Below, piece after piece: positions 52,852 to 61,511 of a stretch of DNA of 64,000 nt. The stretch covers positions 62,001 through 126,000 of the forward strand of contig NZ_JABTEL010000006.1 in assembly GCF_013285155.1 (NCBI RefSeq), read 5' to 3'. The notes under the pieces are model-generated. The model did no database searches and had not been told where the DNA came from. It was given only the letters and a program-made list of their open reading frames with translations. How positions within the stretch are numbered: the first letter of the stretch is position 1; each line of letters begins with the position of its first letter. The stretch is from Winogradskyella undariae (GTDB taxonomy: Bacteria; Bacteroidota; Bacteroidia; Flavobacteriales; Flavobacteriaceae). Position numbers and translations under genes: made by a program.

Positions 52852-53787
52852 ATGAGAAAACACATTAAACTTATTACTTGTATCATACTTATTTTAATCT
52901 TTTTTTATATTGAAACCCTATTAAATTTTAGCAGTTCTGTTTTGGGACTTGAAAATTTTGATAATTCATTATTGGTTTCCCAAAGGCAAAACTTTTTAAT
53001 TTTTTGTTTTGCATGGCTTCTTATTATATTTTTAAGAAAAGGAAAAAGAAGTTTTTTAAAGCATTACGATATTTCGGCTGAAGATAATCTTGAAGCCAGG
53101 AAGATGTATACGCAAATCAGCTTGTTAGAGAAAATTATCATTTTCGTTATCATCTTATTTGCAGTAGGTTTTATTTTACTCTCTTTTGATAGTATAAAGA
53201 AAATTGGTTACGGAATCTTTGCATCTGCAGGTTTAGCCGGAATTATAATTGGTTTATCAGCGCAAAAAGTTGTTGGTGCATTATTAGCAGGAATTCAAAT
53301 CGCATTTACGCAACCTTTTAGAATTGATGATGCTGTTGTTGTAGAAAATGAATGGGGTTGGATTGAAGAAATTAACCTTACTTATGTGGTGATTAGACTT
53401 TGGGATAAAAGACGATTAGTTTTGCCTTCTACTTACTTTTTAGAAAATCCGTTTCAAAACTGGACAAGAAATTCTGCGGATATTATAGGTTCCGTGTTTT
53501 TGCATACCGATTATCGTGTTTCATTTGATGATTTACGTACCGAATTAACTAAAATCTTAGAAAGCACATCGCTTTGGGATAAACAAGTTAATGTTTTGCA
53601 AGTCACAGACTCTAAAGAAAACTCTGTTGAAATTCGTATTTTAGTAAGTGCTAAAAATTCGCCTACCGCTTGGGACTTACGTGTTCATGTTCGTGAAAAA
53701 ATGATTAAATTTATTCAAGAAAATTACCCTGAAAGCCTTCCTAGAACACGTGTTTATTTAACGGATAATAAAGTGTCAAAAGATTAA
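52852..53787 (+). CDS. Small-conductance mechanosensitive channel (MscS family)
   Basis: A 311-residue membrane protein with hydrophobic segments near residues 5-25, 38-52, 85-105 and 112-145. The third helix region has the MscS gate pattern GLAGIIIGLSAQKVVGALLAGIQIAF followed by the beta-domain QPFRIDDAVVVENEWGWIEEINLTYV, given here as a position guide for residues about 125-180. The C-terminal alpha/beta vestibule ends ESLPRTRVYL. It should open when osmotic stress stretches the membrane. It begins a three-gene unit. Confidence 0.9.
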   Translation: MRKHIKLITCIILILIFFYIETLLNFSSSVLGLENFDNSLLVSQRQNFLIFCFAWLLIIFLRKGKRSFLKHYDISAEDNLEARKMYTQISLLEKIIIFVIILFAVGFILLSFDSIKKIGYGIFASAGLAGIIIGLSAQKVVGALLAGIQIAFTQPFRIDDAVVVENEWGWIEEINLTYVVIRLWDKRRLVLPSTYFLENPFQNWTRNSADIIGSVFLHTDYRVSFDDLRTELTKILESTSLWDKQVNVLQVTDSKENSVEIRILVSAKNSPTAWDLRVHVREKMIKFIQENYPESLPRTRVYLTDNKVSKD

Positions 53788-53805
53788 ATTTATAAGCGTT
53801 TTTCA

Positions 53806-54306
53806 ATGATAAAATATTCGTCATCATCAAGGTTTTTAAATTTTGATGCCGTCATGGCTTCATTAATGCTTATTGTTATCTCTATAGGAATTTTCACTTC
53901 TGTAGAATCAATTTGGATCAAAGTCATCACGATTATATTTTTAGTAGTAGTTTTGATATTTATAATACTCTATCTAAGAAAAAAAGTATTTACTATTAAG
54001 TTCTTAGAAGCTGTTATTTCAGTAGACTACATTTATCTGGATAAAAGCATACAGATTCTTTATAATGAATTAATTGCAGTAGAATTTATTTCGGTTCATA
54101 AATCACCAGATAGAAATAGAATAAAGTTTATGAAAGATGATAAAGTTGAGTCTCTAAGGTTTTTATCCATAGCGCAATCTGATAGCTATATTGAATTTGT
54201 TAAATGGTTAAAATCTAAAAATGAAAAAATAGAACTAACTGTTTTTCCTTCAGATCATATTATGAATCATAAAATTCAAGAAGTATACGGTTTTAAGTAC
54301 CGCTAA
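53806..54306 (+). CDS. Small two-helix membrane protein
   Basis: A 166-residue protein with two transmembrane helices near residues 17-35 and 38-54, followed by a soluble domain (about 60-166) with VSVDYIYLDKSIQILYNELIAVEF, resembling a PH-like fold. No family is firmly recognised. It lies 18 bases after the MscS gene and 23 before the CHAP gene. Confidence 0.6.
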   Translation: MIKYSSSSRFLNFDAVMASLMLIVISIGIFTSVESIWIKVITIIFLVVVLIFIILYLRKKVFTIKFLEAVISVDYIYLDKSIQILYNELIAVEFISVHKSPDRNRIKFMKDDKVESLRFLSIAQSDSYIEFVKWLKSKNEKIELTVFPSDHIMNHKIQEVYGFKYR

Positions 54307-54329
54307 TACTAATAAGCGTAACACATTAA

Positions 54330-54920
54330 ATGTTGAAAAAGAAAGTTGTAATCCTTATAATCCTATTATCTGTAGGTGCTTTTGGATTTTTTATATTAAA
54401 AACAATTAATATTAATCCAGAATATAAAGTAGGGAAACAAATTGATCAATTTAATGGAGTCGCTGTTTATTATAATGGAAGCGTAGGTCATGTTAATGGA
54501 CGAGAATTGACAGCTGATGGTTATAATCTTGGATTAAAGTATCAATGTGTAGAGTTTGTAAAGCGATACTACTACGAAGCTTTAAATCATAAAATGCCTA
54601 ATAGCTACGGACATGCTAAAGATTTTTTTGATAATAAGGTTAGCAATGGTAAAATTAATAAAGCAAGAAATTTAATTCAATATACAAATCCAAGTCTTTC
54701 TAAACCTAGGTTACATGATTTGGTGGTGTATTCAGGGACTGTACTAAATAAATATGGTCACGTTTCAATTATTTCTCAAGTTACAGATAAGGATATCGAA
54801 ATTATACAGCAAAATCCGGGGCCTTTTGGTGATTCACGTAAACGATATCATTTAATTAAAGAGAATGGTAAGTGGAAAATTAATAATCATCAAATATTAG
54901 GATGGTTACGGAAAAAATAA
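54330..54920 (+). CDS. CHAP-domain peptidoglycan amidase/peptidase, membrane-anchored
   Basis: A 196-residue protein with an N-terminal anchor (residues 5-24) and a CHAP domain (about 35-190). The catalytic Cys73 is in KYQCVEFVKRYYYE and His144 in YGHVSIISQV; the acidic partner is probably among QQNPGPFGD. CHAP enzymes hydrolyse peptidoglycan cross-links or amide bonds. Its place behind MscS suggests wall remodelling under osmotic change, which is inference. It has its own terminator. Confidence 0.82.
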   Translation: MLKKKVVILIILLSVGAFGFFILKTININPEYKVGKQIDQFNGVAVYYNGSVGHVNGRELTADGYNLGLKYQCVEFVKRYYYEALNHKMPNSYGHAKDFFDNKVSNGKINKARNLIQYTNPSLSKPRLHDLVVYSGTVLNKYGHVSIISQVTDKDIEIIQQNPGPFGDSRKRYHLIKENGKWKINNHQILGWLRKK

Positions 54921-54947
54921 AGAATTTTAAGGATCTGTTTTATCAAT

Positions 54948-54982
54948 AAAAAAAGCCTAAACAAAATTTGTCTAGGCTTTTT
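54948..54982 (+). terminator. Terminator of the MscS-CHAP unit
   Basis: AAAAAGCCTA and TAGGCTTTTT arms with an inner AACAAA/TTTGT pair, ending in a T5 tract. Confidence 0.85.
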
Positions 54983-55201
54983 CGCTATTAACCAACCTTA
55001 ACTAACACTATTATAAAAATTAATTTATAACAATTATTACTTAAAAAAACTATACTACCATAGACGCAATAAGTTCAATATTATTTCATAGCTTTTGGTG
55101 TTTAACTTGCATTTAACACTTATTGTAATACCTCTTAAATACTCATAAATTATGATTTGAAAAATTTTAGAATCTTATAAATTTTAGTTTATATTTAAAA
55201 T

Positions 55202-55561
55202 ATGAAAACAACATTAGTTATAGGAGCCTCGTTAAAACCAGAACGTTATTCAAATATTGCAATCAAAAAATTACGCCATTTTAAACACGATGTGAAAGCT
55301 TTTGGTTTAAAACTAGGTAAGGTTGAAGATGTTTCTATTGATACCGAGTTAATGCCGTATAAAGATATTGATACCGTAACACTATATCTTAATCCACAAC
55401 GCCAAAAACCGTATTATAATTACATAATAGGTCTTAACCCTAAACGCGTCATTTTTAATCCAGGAACAGAAAACACTGAATTTTATAATATTTTAGAACA
55501 GAATAATATTGAATTTGAAGTCGCTTGTACTTTAGTGTTATTGAGTACAGGACAATATTAA
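55202..55561 (+). CDS. CoA-binding domain protein
   Basis: A 119-residue cytoplasmic Rossmann-fold protein of the CoA_binding_2 type: TTLVIGASLKPERYSNIAIKKLR at the N-terminus, VTLYLNPQRQKPYYNYI in the middle and ECLVLLSTGQY-like ACTLVLLSTGQY at the end. Family members bind CoA or NAD(P); the reaction is not known. Its stop overlaps the convergent symporter's stop by four bases. Confidence 0.8.
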   Translation: MKTTLVIGASLKPERYSNIAIKKLRHFKHDVKAFGLKLGKVEDVSIDTELMPYKDIDTVTLYLNPQRQKPYYNYIIGLNPKRVIFNPGTENTEFYNILEQNNIEFEVACTLVLLSTGQY

Positions 55562-57003
55562 GCTTTCTTTTTGAGAAGCAGTAAACCTAAAAACATGAAT
55601 AGGCCGTTGTAGATTAGTATTTCAAATCCTATTTCGTGACCATTAAATAATTCTTTAGAATATAAGTTTAAGAGGTATGAAATTAATGGAGCTACAATTG
55701 CTACAATCCAAACTAACTTGTCTTTAATTTGAAATTTAGTAAATAGACCAAAGGCAAACAAACCTAATAATGGTCCGTAAGTGTAACCTGCAGCTTTAAA
55801 GAGTTCCCAAATAACGGAAACATCTTTAAATATAAAATCGAATAATAAAATCACTAGAACAAGTACGGCACTAAATCCAATATGAACACGTTTTCTTAAG
55901 TTTTTTCTTTTAGCCTCAGGCCTGTTTTCAATATTTAAAATATCAAAACAAAAAGATGTTGTTAGGGATGTTAAAGCAGAATCTGCACTAGAATAAGCAG
56001 CAGCAATTAAACCAAGTAAAAAGAACGCTGAGGTAACAATGCCTATTTCTGGTAACATAGCAATCGTTGGAAATAAATCATCTTTAGACGCTGAGATACC
56101 ATGCGCAGCGGCATATTGTGTTAACATCAGTCCAAGAACTAAGAAGAGTAGATTTACAAAAATTAATACAATACTAAAGGTTATCATATTTTTCTGCGCA
56201 TCTTTCAAATTACGGCAAGTCAGGTTTTTTTGCATCATATCTTGATCTAAACCTGTCATGGTAATGGTAATAAAAATCCCAGATAAAAAGCTCTTCCAAA
56301 AATATTGCGGATCATTTCCATTTTCAAAAAAGAACACCTTCGTTAGGTTACTTTCTCTGGTGTAAGTAATCACTTCGCTAATGCTATTTAAATCTAAAGC
56401 AGATGCTAAAAATACAATGGCAACAACTACAGATATTAACATAAATAAAGTCTGAAGTGTATCGGTAAAAATGATTGTTTTTATTCCACCTTTAAAGGTG
56501 TAAAGCCAAATTAATACAATGGTGATAATTACAGTAATGGCAAAAGGAATATCAAATAAGTCAAACACTAAAAGTTGTAAAACTTTAGCAACAAGGAATA
56601 AACGAAAAGCAGCACCAACCGTTCTTGAAATTAAAAAAGCAACAGAGCCAGTTTTATAACTTACAATACCAAAACGATCTTTTAAATAGGTGTAAATAGA
56701 AGTAAGATTAAGCTTGTAATAAAGCGGTAATAACACAAAAGCGATAATTAAATACCCAAAGAAATATCCGAAAACAACTTGTAAATAACCAAATTGTTTT
56801 GCTTCAATAGCACCAGGAACCGAAATAAATGTAACGCCAGACAAAGAAGCACCTATCATTCCAAAAGCCACCAAATACCAAGGAGCAGATTTGTTTGCCT
56901 TAAAAAAAGCAGCATTAGAATCTTCTTTTCCTGTGAAATAAGAGATTAATATAAGTAAACCAAAGTAGCATACAATTAAGATAAGTATTGATGTTGGCGA
57001 CAT
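55558..57003 (-). CDS. Sodium:solute symporter (SSS family)
   Basis: A 481-residue membrane protein with about 13 transmembrane helices. It has the SSS features GASLSGVTFISVPGAIEAKQFG near helix 2, FRLFLVAKVLQLL, GGIKTIIFTDTLQTLFML near helix 6 and DQDMMQKNLTCRNLKDAQKNM near helix 8. It should import a solute, perhaps a sugar, amino acid or sialic acid, driven by sodium; the substrate is unknown. It converges with the CoA-binding gene without a visible terminator. Confidence 0.88.
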   Translation of the reverse strand: MSPTSILILIVCYFGLLILISYFTGKEDSNAAFFKANKSAPWYLVAFGMIGASLSGVTFISVPGAIEAKQFGYLQVVFGYFFGYLIIAFVLLPLYYKLNLTSIYTYLKDRFGIVSYKTGSVAFLISRTVGAAFRLFLVAKVLQLLVFDLFDIPFAITVIITIVLIWLYTFKGGIKTIIFTDTLQTLFMLISVVVAIVFLASALDLNSISEVITYTRESNLTKVFFFENGNDPQYFWKSFLSGIFITITMTGLDQDMMQKNLTCRNLKDAQKNMITFSIVLIFVNLLFLVLGLMLTQYAAAHGISASKDDLFPTIAMLPEIGIVTSAFFLLGLIAAAYSSADSALTSLTTSFCFDILNIENRPEAKRKNLRKRVHIGFSAVLVLVILLFDFIFKDVSVIWELFKAAGYTYGPLLGLFAFGLFTKFQIKDKLVWIVAIVAPLISYLLNLYSKELFNGHEIGFEILIYNGLFMFLGLLLLKKKA

Positions 57004-57169
57004 GAAATTGACATTTTAGTATAATTTATGAAAGTAATGTATTTGAAAAAAAGGACAGCTTTAAAATAGAATTAATTACGAAAAAAATATAAGCGTATGT
57101 ATAATTTACTCTAAAATAGAGTTTTAAGTTGCTCCTTTTTTATAGGCAAAAATCAGTATCTTCGCGGCT

Positions 57170-57787
57170 ATGGAATTTTCATCAAAACTCTTAGAAAACG
57201 CTGTTAACGAGATGTCTCAATTACCTGGTATTGGTAAGCGTACAGCTTTGCGTTTAGTGTTGCACATGTTACGACAACCCGAAAATCAAACCTTTCAATT
57301 AGCCAATGCATTAACAAAGGTGAGAGGAGAAATTAATTTTTGTAAATCGTGTCATAATATTAGTGATACGGTATTGTGTGAAATATGTGCAAACCCAAAT
57401 CGTAATAGCGAACTAATCTGTGTTGTAGAGGATATTAGAGATGTAATGGCTGTAGAAAACACAAGCTCTTTTAAAGGTTTGTATCATGTTTTAGGAGGAA
57501 AGATATCTCCAATGGATGGTATTGGTCCTCAAGATTTAAATATTACCTCTTTAGTAGAAAAGGTAAAGGAAGGAAAAGTGAAAGAATTAATCTTTGCCAT
57601 GAGCCCTACGATGGAAGGAGACACAACAAACTTTTATATATTTAGACAATTACAAGATTATAAAGTCACAACCTCTACTATTGCAAGAGGTGTTGCTGCC
57701 GGAAACGAATTAGAATATACAGACGAAATTACTTTAGGTCGAAGTATTATAGATCGTGTCCCATTTGAAGCTTCATTAAAATCGTAA
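57170..57787 (+). CDS. recR: Recombination protein RecR
   Basis: A 205-residue protein with the RecR order: helix-hairpin-helix ([17 protein letters not shown]), four-Cys zinc finger (Cys58, Cys61, Cys70, Cys73), Toprim domain ([16 protein letters not shown]) and a C-terminal Walker-B-like segment. With RecO and RecF it loads RecA at gaps. The start follows a TATCTTCG box at 57157-57164. Its stop is seven bases before the glycosyltransferase start. Confidence 0.96.
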   Translation: MEFSSKLLENAVNEMSQLPGIGKRTALRLVLHMLRQPENQTFQLANALTKVRGEINFCKSCHNISDTVLCEICANPNRNSELICVVEDIRDVMAVENTSSFKGLYHVLGGKISPMDGIGPQDLNITSLVEKVKEGKVKELIFAMSPTMEGDTTNFYIFRQLQDYKVTTSTIARGVAAGNELEYTDEITLGRSIIDRVPFEASLKS

Positions 57788-57794
57788 TATTATT

Positions 57795-58895
57795 TTGAAA
57801 CTTTCAGTCATCATTTTAAATTATAATGTCCGCTATTTTTTAGAGCTCTGCCTTAAAAGTGTTCAAGCGGCTATTGCAACTATTGATGCAGAAATTATCG
57901 TAGTAGATAATAACTCTCAAGATGATAGTTGTGCTATGGTGAAGCAATTATTCCCTTCGGTAAAGCTCATTGAGAATAAAGATAATCCTGGATTTTCAAA
58001 AGGAAATAATATTGGTGTAGCTCAGGCAAAAGGAGAATACCTTTGTATTCTTAATCCAGATACGGTTGTTGCAGAGGATACTTTTACTAAACTCATTAAT
58101 TTTACAGATTCTAAAAATAATCTAGGAATTGTTGGTTGTCAGCTAATAGATGGAAAGGGGAGATTTCTTCCAGAAAGTAAACGTAACATTCCAACTCCAA
58201 AAGTAGCTTTAAAAAAAATATTGGGCAGCACTAATGATTATTATGCAAATCATATTAATATAGAGGAAACTGGTAAAGTAGATATTTTAGTAGGTGCTTT
58301 TATGTGGCTCAAAAAAGAAGTCTATAATGCTGTTGGCGGATTCGATGAAGCCTATTTTATGTATGGTGAAGATATCGATTTATCATATAAAGTAGTAAAA
58401 GCAGGATATGATAATTTCTATTTCGGAAACACTACAATCATTCATTTTAAAGGAGAGAGTACCTTAAAAGATTCTAAATATGCAAAACGTTTTTACGGAG
58501 CGATGCAGATTTTCTATAAAAAACATTTTAAACAGAGTTTATTATTCAATGCAGTAGTTTGGTTAGGGATTAAAATGGCCTTTTTAATGCGAAAAACTCC
58601 AATTGATGTTGTCGTGAATTCAAATAGATCTTATTTATATACTGCCGATTTAAATACTAATTTGGTTGAGAAATTACCAAAGCCAACTCAAGTTGATGAA
58701 GATATAAGACGAGATGTTGAAAATAATAGTATGATTGTTTACGATTTTAAATTACTGAACGCGAGTAGTGTAATTGCAGATATGAAGCAAAAATCGAAAC
58801 AAGATCATATTGTCTTTAGATTTCTTTCAAAAAACTGTAAATTTATCCTCGGAAGCGATAGTGCTAATAATAGAGGAGAGGTTCTACACTTCTAA
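57795..58895 (+). CDS. Glycosyltransferase family 2, TTG start
   Basis: A 366-residue protein. The first codon is TTG at 57795 (TTGAAACTTTCAGTC), with no in-frame ATG near it, so a TTG start is likely; the N-terminus MKLSVIILNYN is typical of GT2. Motifs include IVVDNNSQDD, NPGFSKGNNIGVAQAKGEYLCILNPDTVV (Asp pair binding the sugar nucleotide and metal) and EAYFMYGEDIDLSYKV. It resembles rhamnosyltransferase-like GT2s. A C-terminal extension (about 285-366) is not recognised. Seven bases separate it from recR, so translation may be coupled. Confidence 0.85.
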   Translation: MKLSVIILNYNVRYFLELCLKSVQAAIATIDAEIIVVDNNSQDDSCAMVKQLFPSVKLIENKDNPGFSKGNNIGVAQAKGEYLCILNPDTVVAEDTFTKLINFTDSKNNLGIVGCQLIDGKGRFLPESKRNIPTPKVALKKILGSTNDYYANHINIEETGKVDILVGAFMWLKKEVYNAVGGFDEAYFMYGEDIDLSYKVVKAGYDNFYFGNTTIIHFKGESTLKDSKYAKRFYGAMQIFYKKHFKQSLLFNAVVWLGIKMAFLMRKTPIDVVVNSNRSYLYTADLNTNLVEKLPKPTQVDEDIRRDVENNSMIVYDFKLLNASSVIADMKQKSKQDHIVFRFLSKNCKFILGSDSANNRGEVLHF

Positions 58896-58940
58896 ACTAT
58901 ATTTATTGAATTAAATTCAGTAAAACACGTATTTTTTCAG

Positions 58941-58948
58941 TAATTTTG
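58941..58948 (+). promoter_or_regulatory. -7 box upstream of the E2 gene
   Basis: TAATTTTG followed by CA matches TAnnTTTG, 37 bases before the ATG. A -33 TTG is not at the expected spacing. Confidence 0.4.
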
Positions 58949-58985
58949 CACGCGATTAGCAAATAACGACCCACAAATTATAGAT

Positions 58986-60314
58986 ATGGCAAATTTTGAA
59001 CTTAAGTTACCTAAAATGGGAGAAAGTGTTGCAGAAGCAACAATAACCTCATGGCTTAAAGATGTTGGAGATACAATTGAAGCAGATGAAGCTGTTTTAG
59101 AAATTGCAACAGATAAAGTTGATAGTGAAGTACCAAGTGAAGTAGATGGTGTTTTAGTTGAAAAATTGTTTGATGTTGATGATGTAGTACAAGTAGGACA
59201 AGTTATTGCGGTTATAAAAACAGAAGGTGGCGATACAATAGAAGTAAAAGCTACTGAAGCGCAACCAGAACCTGTTGCAGAAACAGAAGCTCCTAAAGCA
59301 GTGGCTGAAGTTGCTAAAACTGTTGTTGCAGCTAAAGAATCTGTAGAACCAGTAATTTCTACAGAGGATCGTTTTTATTCTCCTTTAGTAAAAAATATAG
59401 CAAAAAAAGAGGGTATAGCACAATCTGAATTAGATACAATTCAAGGTACTGGTAAAGATAACCGTGTTACTAAAAATGATATTAAAACATATTTAGAGTC
59501 TCGTAGTTCTGCTCCTGTAGCAGCTCCTAAAGCAGATTCTGTAGTGAGCAATACATCTAAAACTCAAAGTAAGCCTGTTACACAGACACCTGTTGTAACT
59601 TCTGGTGATGATGAAATTATTGAAATGTCTAGAATGGGGAAACTTATTTCTAAGTACATGGTAGATTCTATTCAAACTTCAGCTCACGTACAATCGTTTA
59701 TTGAAGCAGATGTAACTAATATTTGGAATTGGAGAAAGAAGGTGAAGAGTGGTTTTATGAAACGTGAAGGTGAGAACTTAACCTTTACACCAATCTTTAT
59801 GGAAGCTATAACAAAGGCTCTAAGAGATTTTCCTATGATGAATATTTCTGTTGAAGGCGATAAAATTATAAAAAAGAAAGCTATTAATGTTGGTATGGCA
59901 GCAGCATTACCAGATGGTAATTTAATTGTTCCTGTAATTAAAAATGCAGATCAATTAAGTTTATTAGGAATGGTAAAACATGTTAACGATTTAGCAAATA
60001 GAGCGCGTTTGGGTAAATTAAATCCAGATGATATACAAGGAGGAACTTATACAGTAACTAATGTTGGTACATTTGGTAGCATTATGGGAACACCAATTAT
60101 CAATCAACCACAAGTGGGAATATTAGCTTTAGGTGCCATTAGAAAAGTACCTGCTGTTATTGAAACTTCAGAAGGCGATTATATTGGTATCCGTTACAGA
60201 ATGTTTTTATCGCACTCTTATGACCATAGAGTTGTTAATGGTGCACTTGGTGGACAATTTGTAAAAGCAGTAAAAGATTATTTAGAAGCTTGGGATTTAG
60301 ATCGCGAGATTTAA
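58986..60314 (+). CDS. 2-oxo acid dehydrogenase E2 (dihydrolipoamide acyltransferase)
   Basis: A 442-residue enzyme with an N-terminal lipoyl domain (Lys44 in EIATDKVDSEVP), an Ala/Pro/Val linker, an E3-binding domain (about 130-170, with SPLVKNIAKKEGI and NDIKTYL) and a catalytic domain (about 215-442). The active-site region reads SYDHRVVNGALGG, with Asn in place of the Asp of HRVVDG in most E2 enzymes. The family type (pyruvate, 2-oxoglutarate or branched-chain) cannot be fixed, but the sequence resembles branched-chain E2. E1 and E3 genes are not in the window. Confidence 0.85.
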   Translation: MANFELKLPKMGESVAEATITSWLKDVGDTIEADEAVLEIATDKVDSEVPSEVDGVLVEKLFDVDDVVQVGQVIAVIKTEGGDTIEVKATEAQPEPVAETEAPKAVAEVAKTVVAAKESVEPVISTEDRFYSPLVKNIAKKEGIAQSELDTIQGTGKDNRVTKNDIKTYLESRSSAPVAAPKADSVVSNTSKTQSKPVTQTPVVTSGDDEIIEMSRMGKLISKYMVDSIQTSAHVQSFIEADVTNIWNWRKKVKSGFMKREGENLTFTPIFMEAITKALRDFPMMNISVEGDKIIKKKAINVGMAAALPDGNLIVPVIKNADQLSLLGMVKHVNDLANRARLGKLNPDDIQGGTYTVTNVGTFGSIMGTPIINQPQVGILALGAIRKVPAVIETSEGDYIGIRYRMFLSHSYDHRVVNGALGGQFVKAVKDYLEAWDLDREI

Positions 60315-60341
60315 GTCTATTTTATATAAGAATTAATCAAC

Positions 60342-60371
60342 AAAAGCACAGTTTTACGACTGTGCTTTTTT
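60342..60371 (+). terminator. Terminator of the E2 gene
   Basis: AAAAGCACAGT and ACTGTGCTTTT pair perfectly around TTTACG, followed by a T run. Confidence 0.88.
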
Positions 60372-60442
60372 GTTTTTAAATCTATAATAATCTCACCATC
60401 AAATTTCTTCTATTTATAACAAAAAATTATCATTATTAAGTT

Positions 60443-60471
60443 TTGTTATGAACGTAAGTTCATTACCTTTA
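60443..60471 (+). promoter_or_regulatory. Promoter with internal operator of the DUF134 operon
   Basis: A TTG at 60443-60445, 18 bases of spacer and TACCTTTA at 60464-60471 form a good Bacteroidota promoter. The spacer is occupied by ATGAACgtaaGTTCAT (60448-60463), a 16-base palindrome with a 4-base centre. A protein bound there would block RNA polymerase. The obvious candidate is the DUF134 regulator encoded by the first gene. Confidence 0.6.
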
Positions 60472-60487
60472 TGTAAAATTAAGACAA

Positions 60488-60895
60488 ATGCCACGCCCAA
60501 AAAAGAAGAGAAAAGTTGATTTCCCACCTAAGATGCTTGGTTTTAAGCCATTTGGTATTCGGTTCTGCGAAACAGAGCATATTATTATGCAATACGAAGA
60601 ATACGAAACCGTGAAACTAGTTATATACGATGACCTTTCGCAAGGAGATGCTGCGGATAAAATGGAGGTTTCTAGGCCTACGCTTACCCGGATTTATAAT
60701 AGTGCTTTAAAAAAAATTGGACAAGCCTTTGTAGAAGGAAAATCGATTCTTATTAAAGGTGGGGATTTTGAATTTGAGAAAGATTGGTATAAGTGTAAAA
60801 CCTGCTTCAAACTAATAGCCGGTGTTGAAAATAATTTAAAGTGTGATGATTGTTCTTCGGGAGATACAAATGAATTGGTAAATTTAAATGAATAA
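60488..60895 (+). CDS. DUF134 helix-turn-helix regulator with zinc ribbon
   Basis: A 135-residue protein starting MPRPKKKRKVDFPPKMLGFKP, the usual DUF134 opening. A helix-turn-helix follows (about 35-80, with GDAADKMEVSRPTLTRIYNSA, like sigma-70 region 4). The C-terminal 35 residues hold a CxxC...CxxC zinc ribbon (WYKCKTC and LKCDDC), an addition not present in all DUF134 proteins. DUF134 proteins are putative DNA-binding regulators without a settled role. It is followed three bases later by the DUF5320-like gene. Confidence 0.78.
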   Translation: MPRPKKKRKVDFPPKMLGFKPFGIRFCETEHIIMQYEEYETVKLVIYDDLSQGDAADKMEVSRPTLTRIYNSALKKIGQAFVEGKSILIKGGDFEFEKDWYKCKTCFKLIAGVENNLKCDDCSSGDTNELVNLNE

Positions 60896-60898
60896 ATT

Positions 60899-61102
60899 AT
60901 GTCAAATTTAAACCATAGAGGTCCAGATAATTTAGGTCCAAAAACAGGAATGAAATTAGGGAAATGTAGAAAGACTAAATCTGATACTGTTGAGGATTCT
61001 GAAATTAGGCAATGTAGAAAAGGAAGGATAAAAAAATCACATTGTAACTGGTTAGAAAGATTATATCATGAAGAAAATTGCTGTTCCCATAACTCAAAAT
61101 AA
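60899..61102 (+). CDS. Cys-rich DUF5320-like small protein
   Basis: A 67-residue protein. The N-terminal NHRGPDNLGPKTGMKLGKCRK resembles the GP-rich opening of DUF5320 proteins. The second half has six cysteines (CRKTK, QCRKG, HCNW, NCC). The family usually occurs beside NifX/NifB-like proteins in anaerobes. Its end overlaps the NifX-like gene by 35 bases, which is unusual but leaves both frames intact. The function is unknown. Confidence 0.6.
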   Translation: MSNLNHRGPDNLGPKTGMKLGKCRKTKSDTVEDSEIRQCRKGRIKKSHCNWLERLYHEENCCSHNSK

Positions 61103-61454
61103 CAAAATTGAAAGCTGTTTTGGAGATTCTAAGTTTTATGAAATTTATATTTTCTCTAAAACTAATGATATTTTAGATGTGCAATTGTTAGAGTTAGACA
61201 AAAGTTATGGCTGTTCTAATGTTGTAAACGTATTGGCAAATGCAGAAGTTACCTTTATGTTATCAGATCATATAGGAAATAAGGCTTTCAATAGATTAAA
61301 TAAAGCAGGGATTAAGGTGATAAGAGGATGTTCGGGTGATTCTGCTGATGTTATTTTACAGTTTGTTGAAAATGAAATTATAGATAGTGGAACAAGTTGT
61401 TCACTTCATAAAAAAAAGAATAAGCAGTTAAAAGACTATAAATGTCACTGCTAA
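61068..61454 (+). CDS. NifX/NifB-like dinitrogenase-cofactor-domain protein
   Basis: A 128-residue protein with the NifX/VnfX-like RNase H fold: AVPITQNNKIESCFGDSKFYEIY, a central DKSYGCSNVVNVLANAEVTFML and a C-terminal SGTSCSLHKKKN with a final CHC. Stand-alone proteins of this domain occur far outside nitrogen fixers and may hold iron-sulfur or metal clusters. No nif genes are present here. It probably shares a transcript with the DUF134 and DUF5320-like genes and with ribA, 57 bases downstream. Confidence 0.75.
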   Translation: MKKIAVPITQNNKIESCFGDSKFYEIYIFSKTNDILDVQLLELDKSYGCSNVVNVLANAEVTFMLSDHIGNKAFNRLNKAGIKVIRGCSGDSADVILQFVENEIIDSGTSCSLHKKKNKQLKDYKCHC

Positions 61455-61511
61455 TAAAAAAAATAGGAATGCTTAATTGATTTCTATTCACAAAAAATAA
61501 AAATTATATTA

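Noticed and set aside
61068-61454. Nitrogen fixation capability from the NifX-like gene
   Set aside because: No nifHDK, nifE/N or nifB is in the window, and stand-alone NifX-domain proteins occur in many non-fixers.
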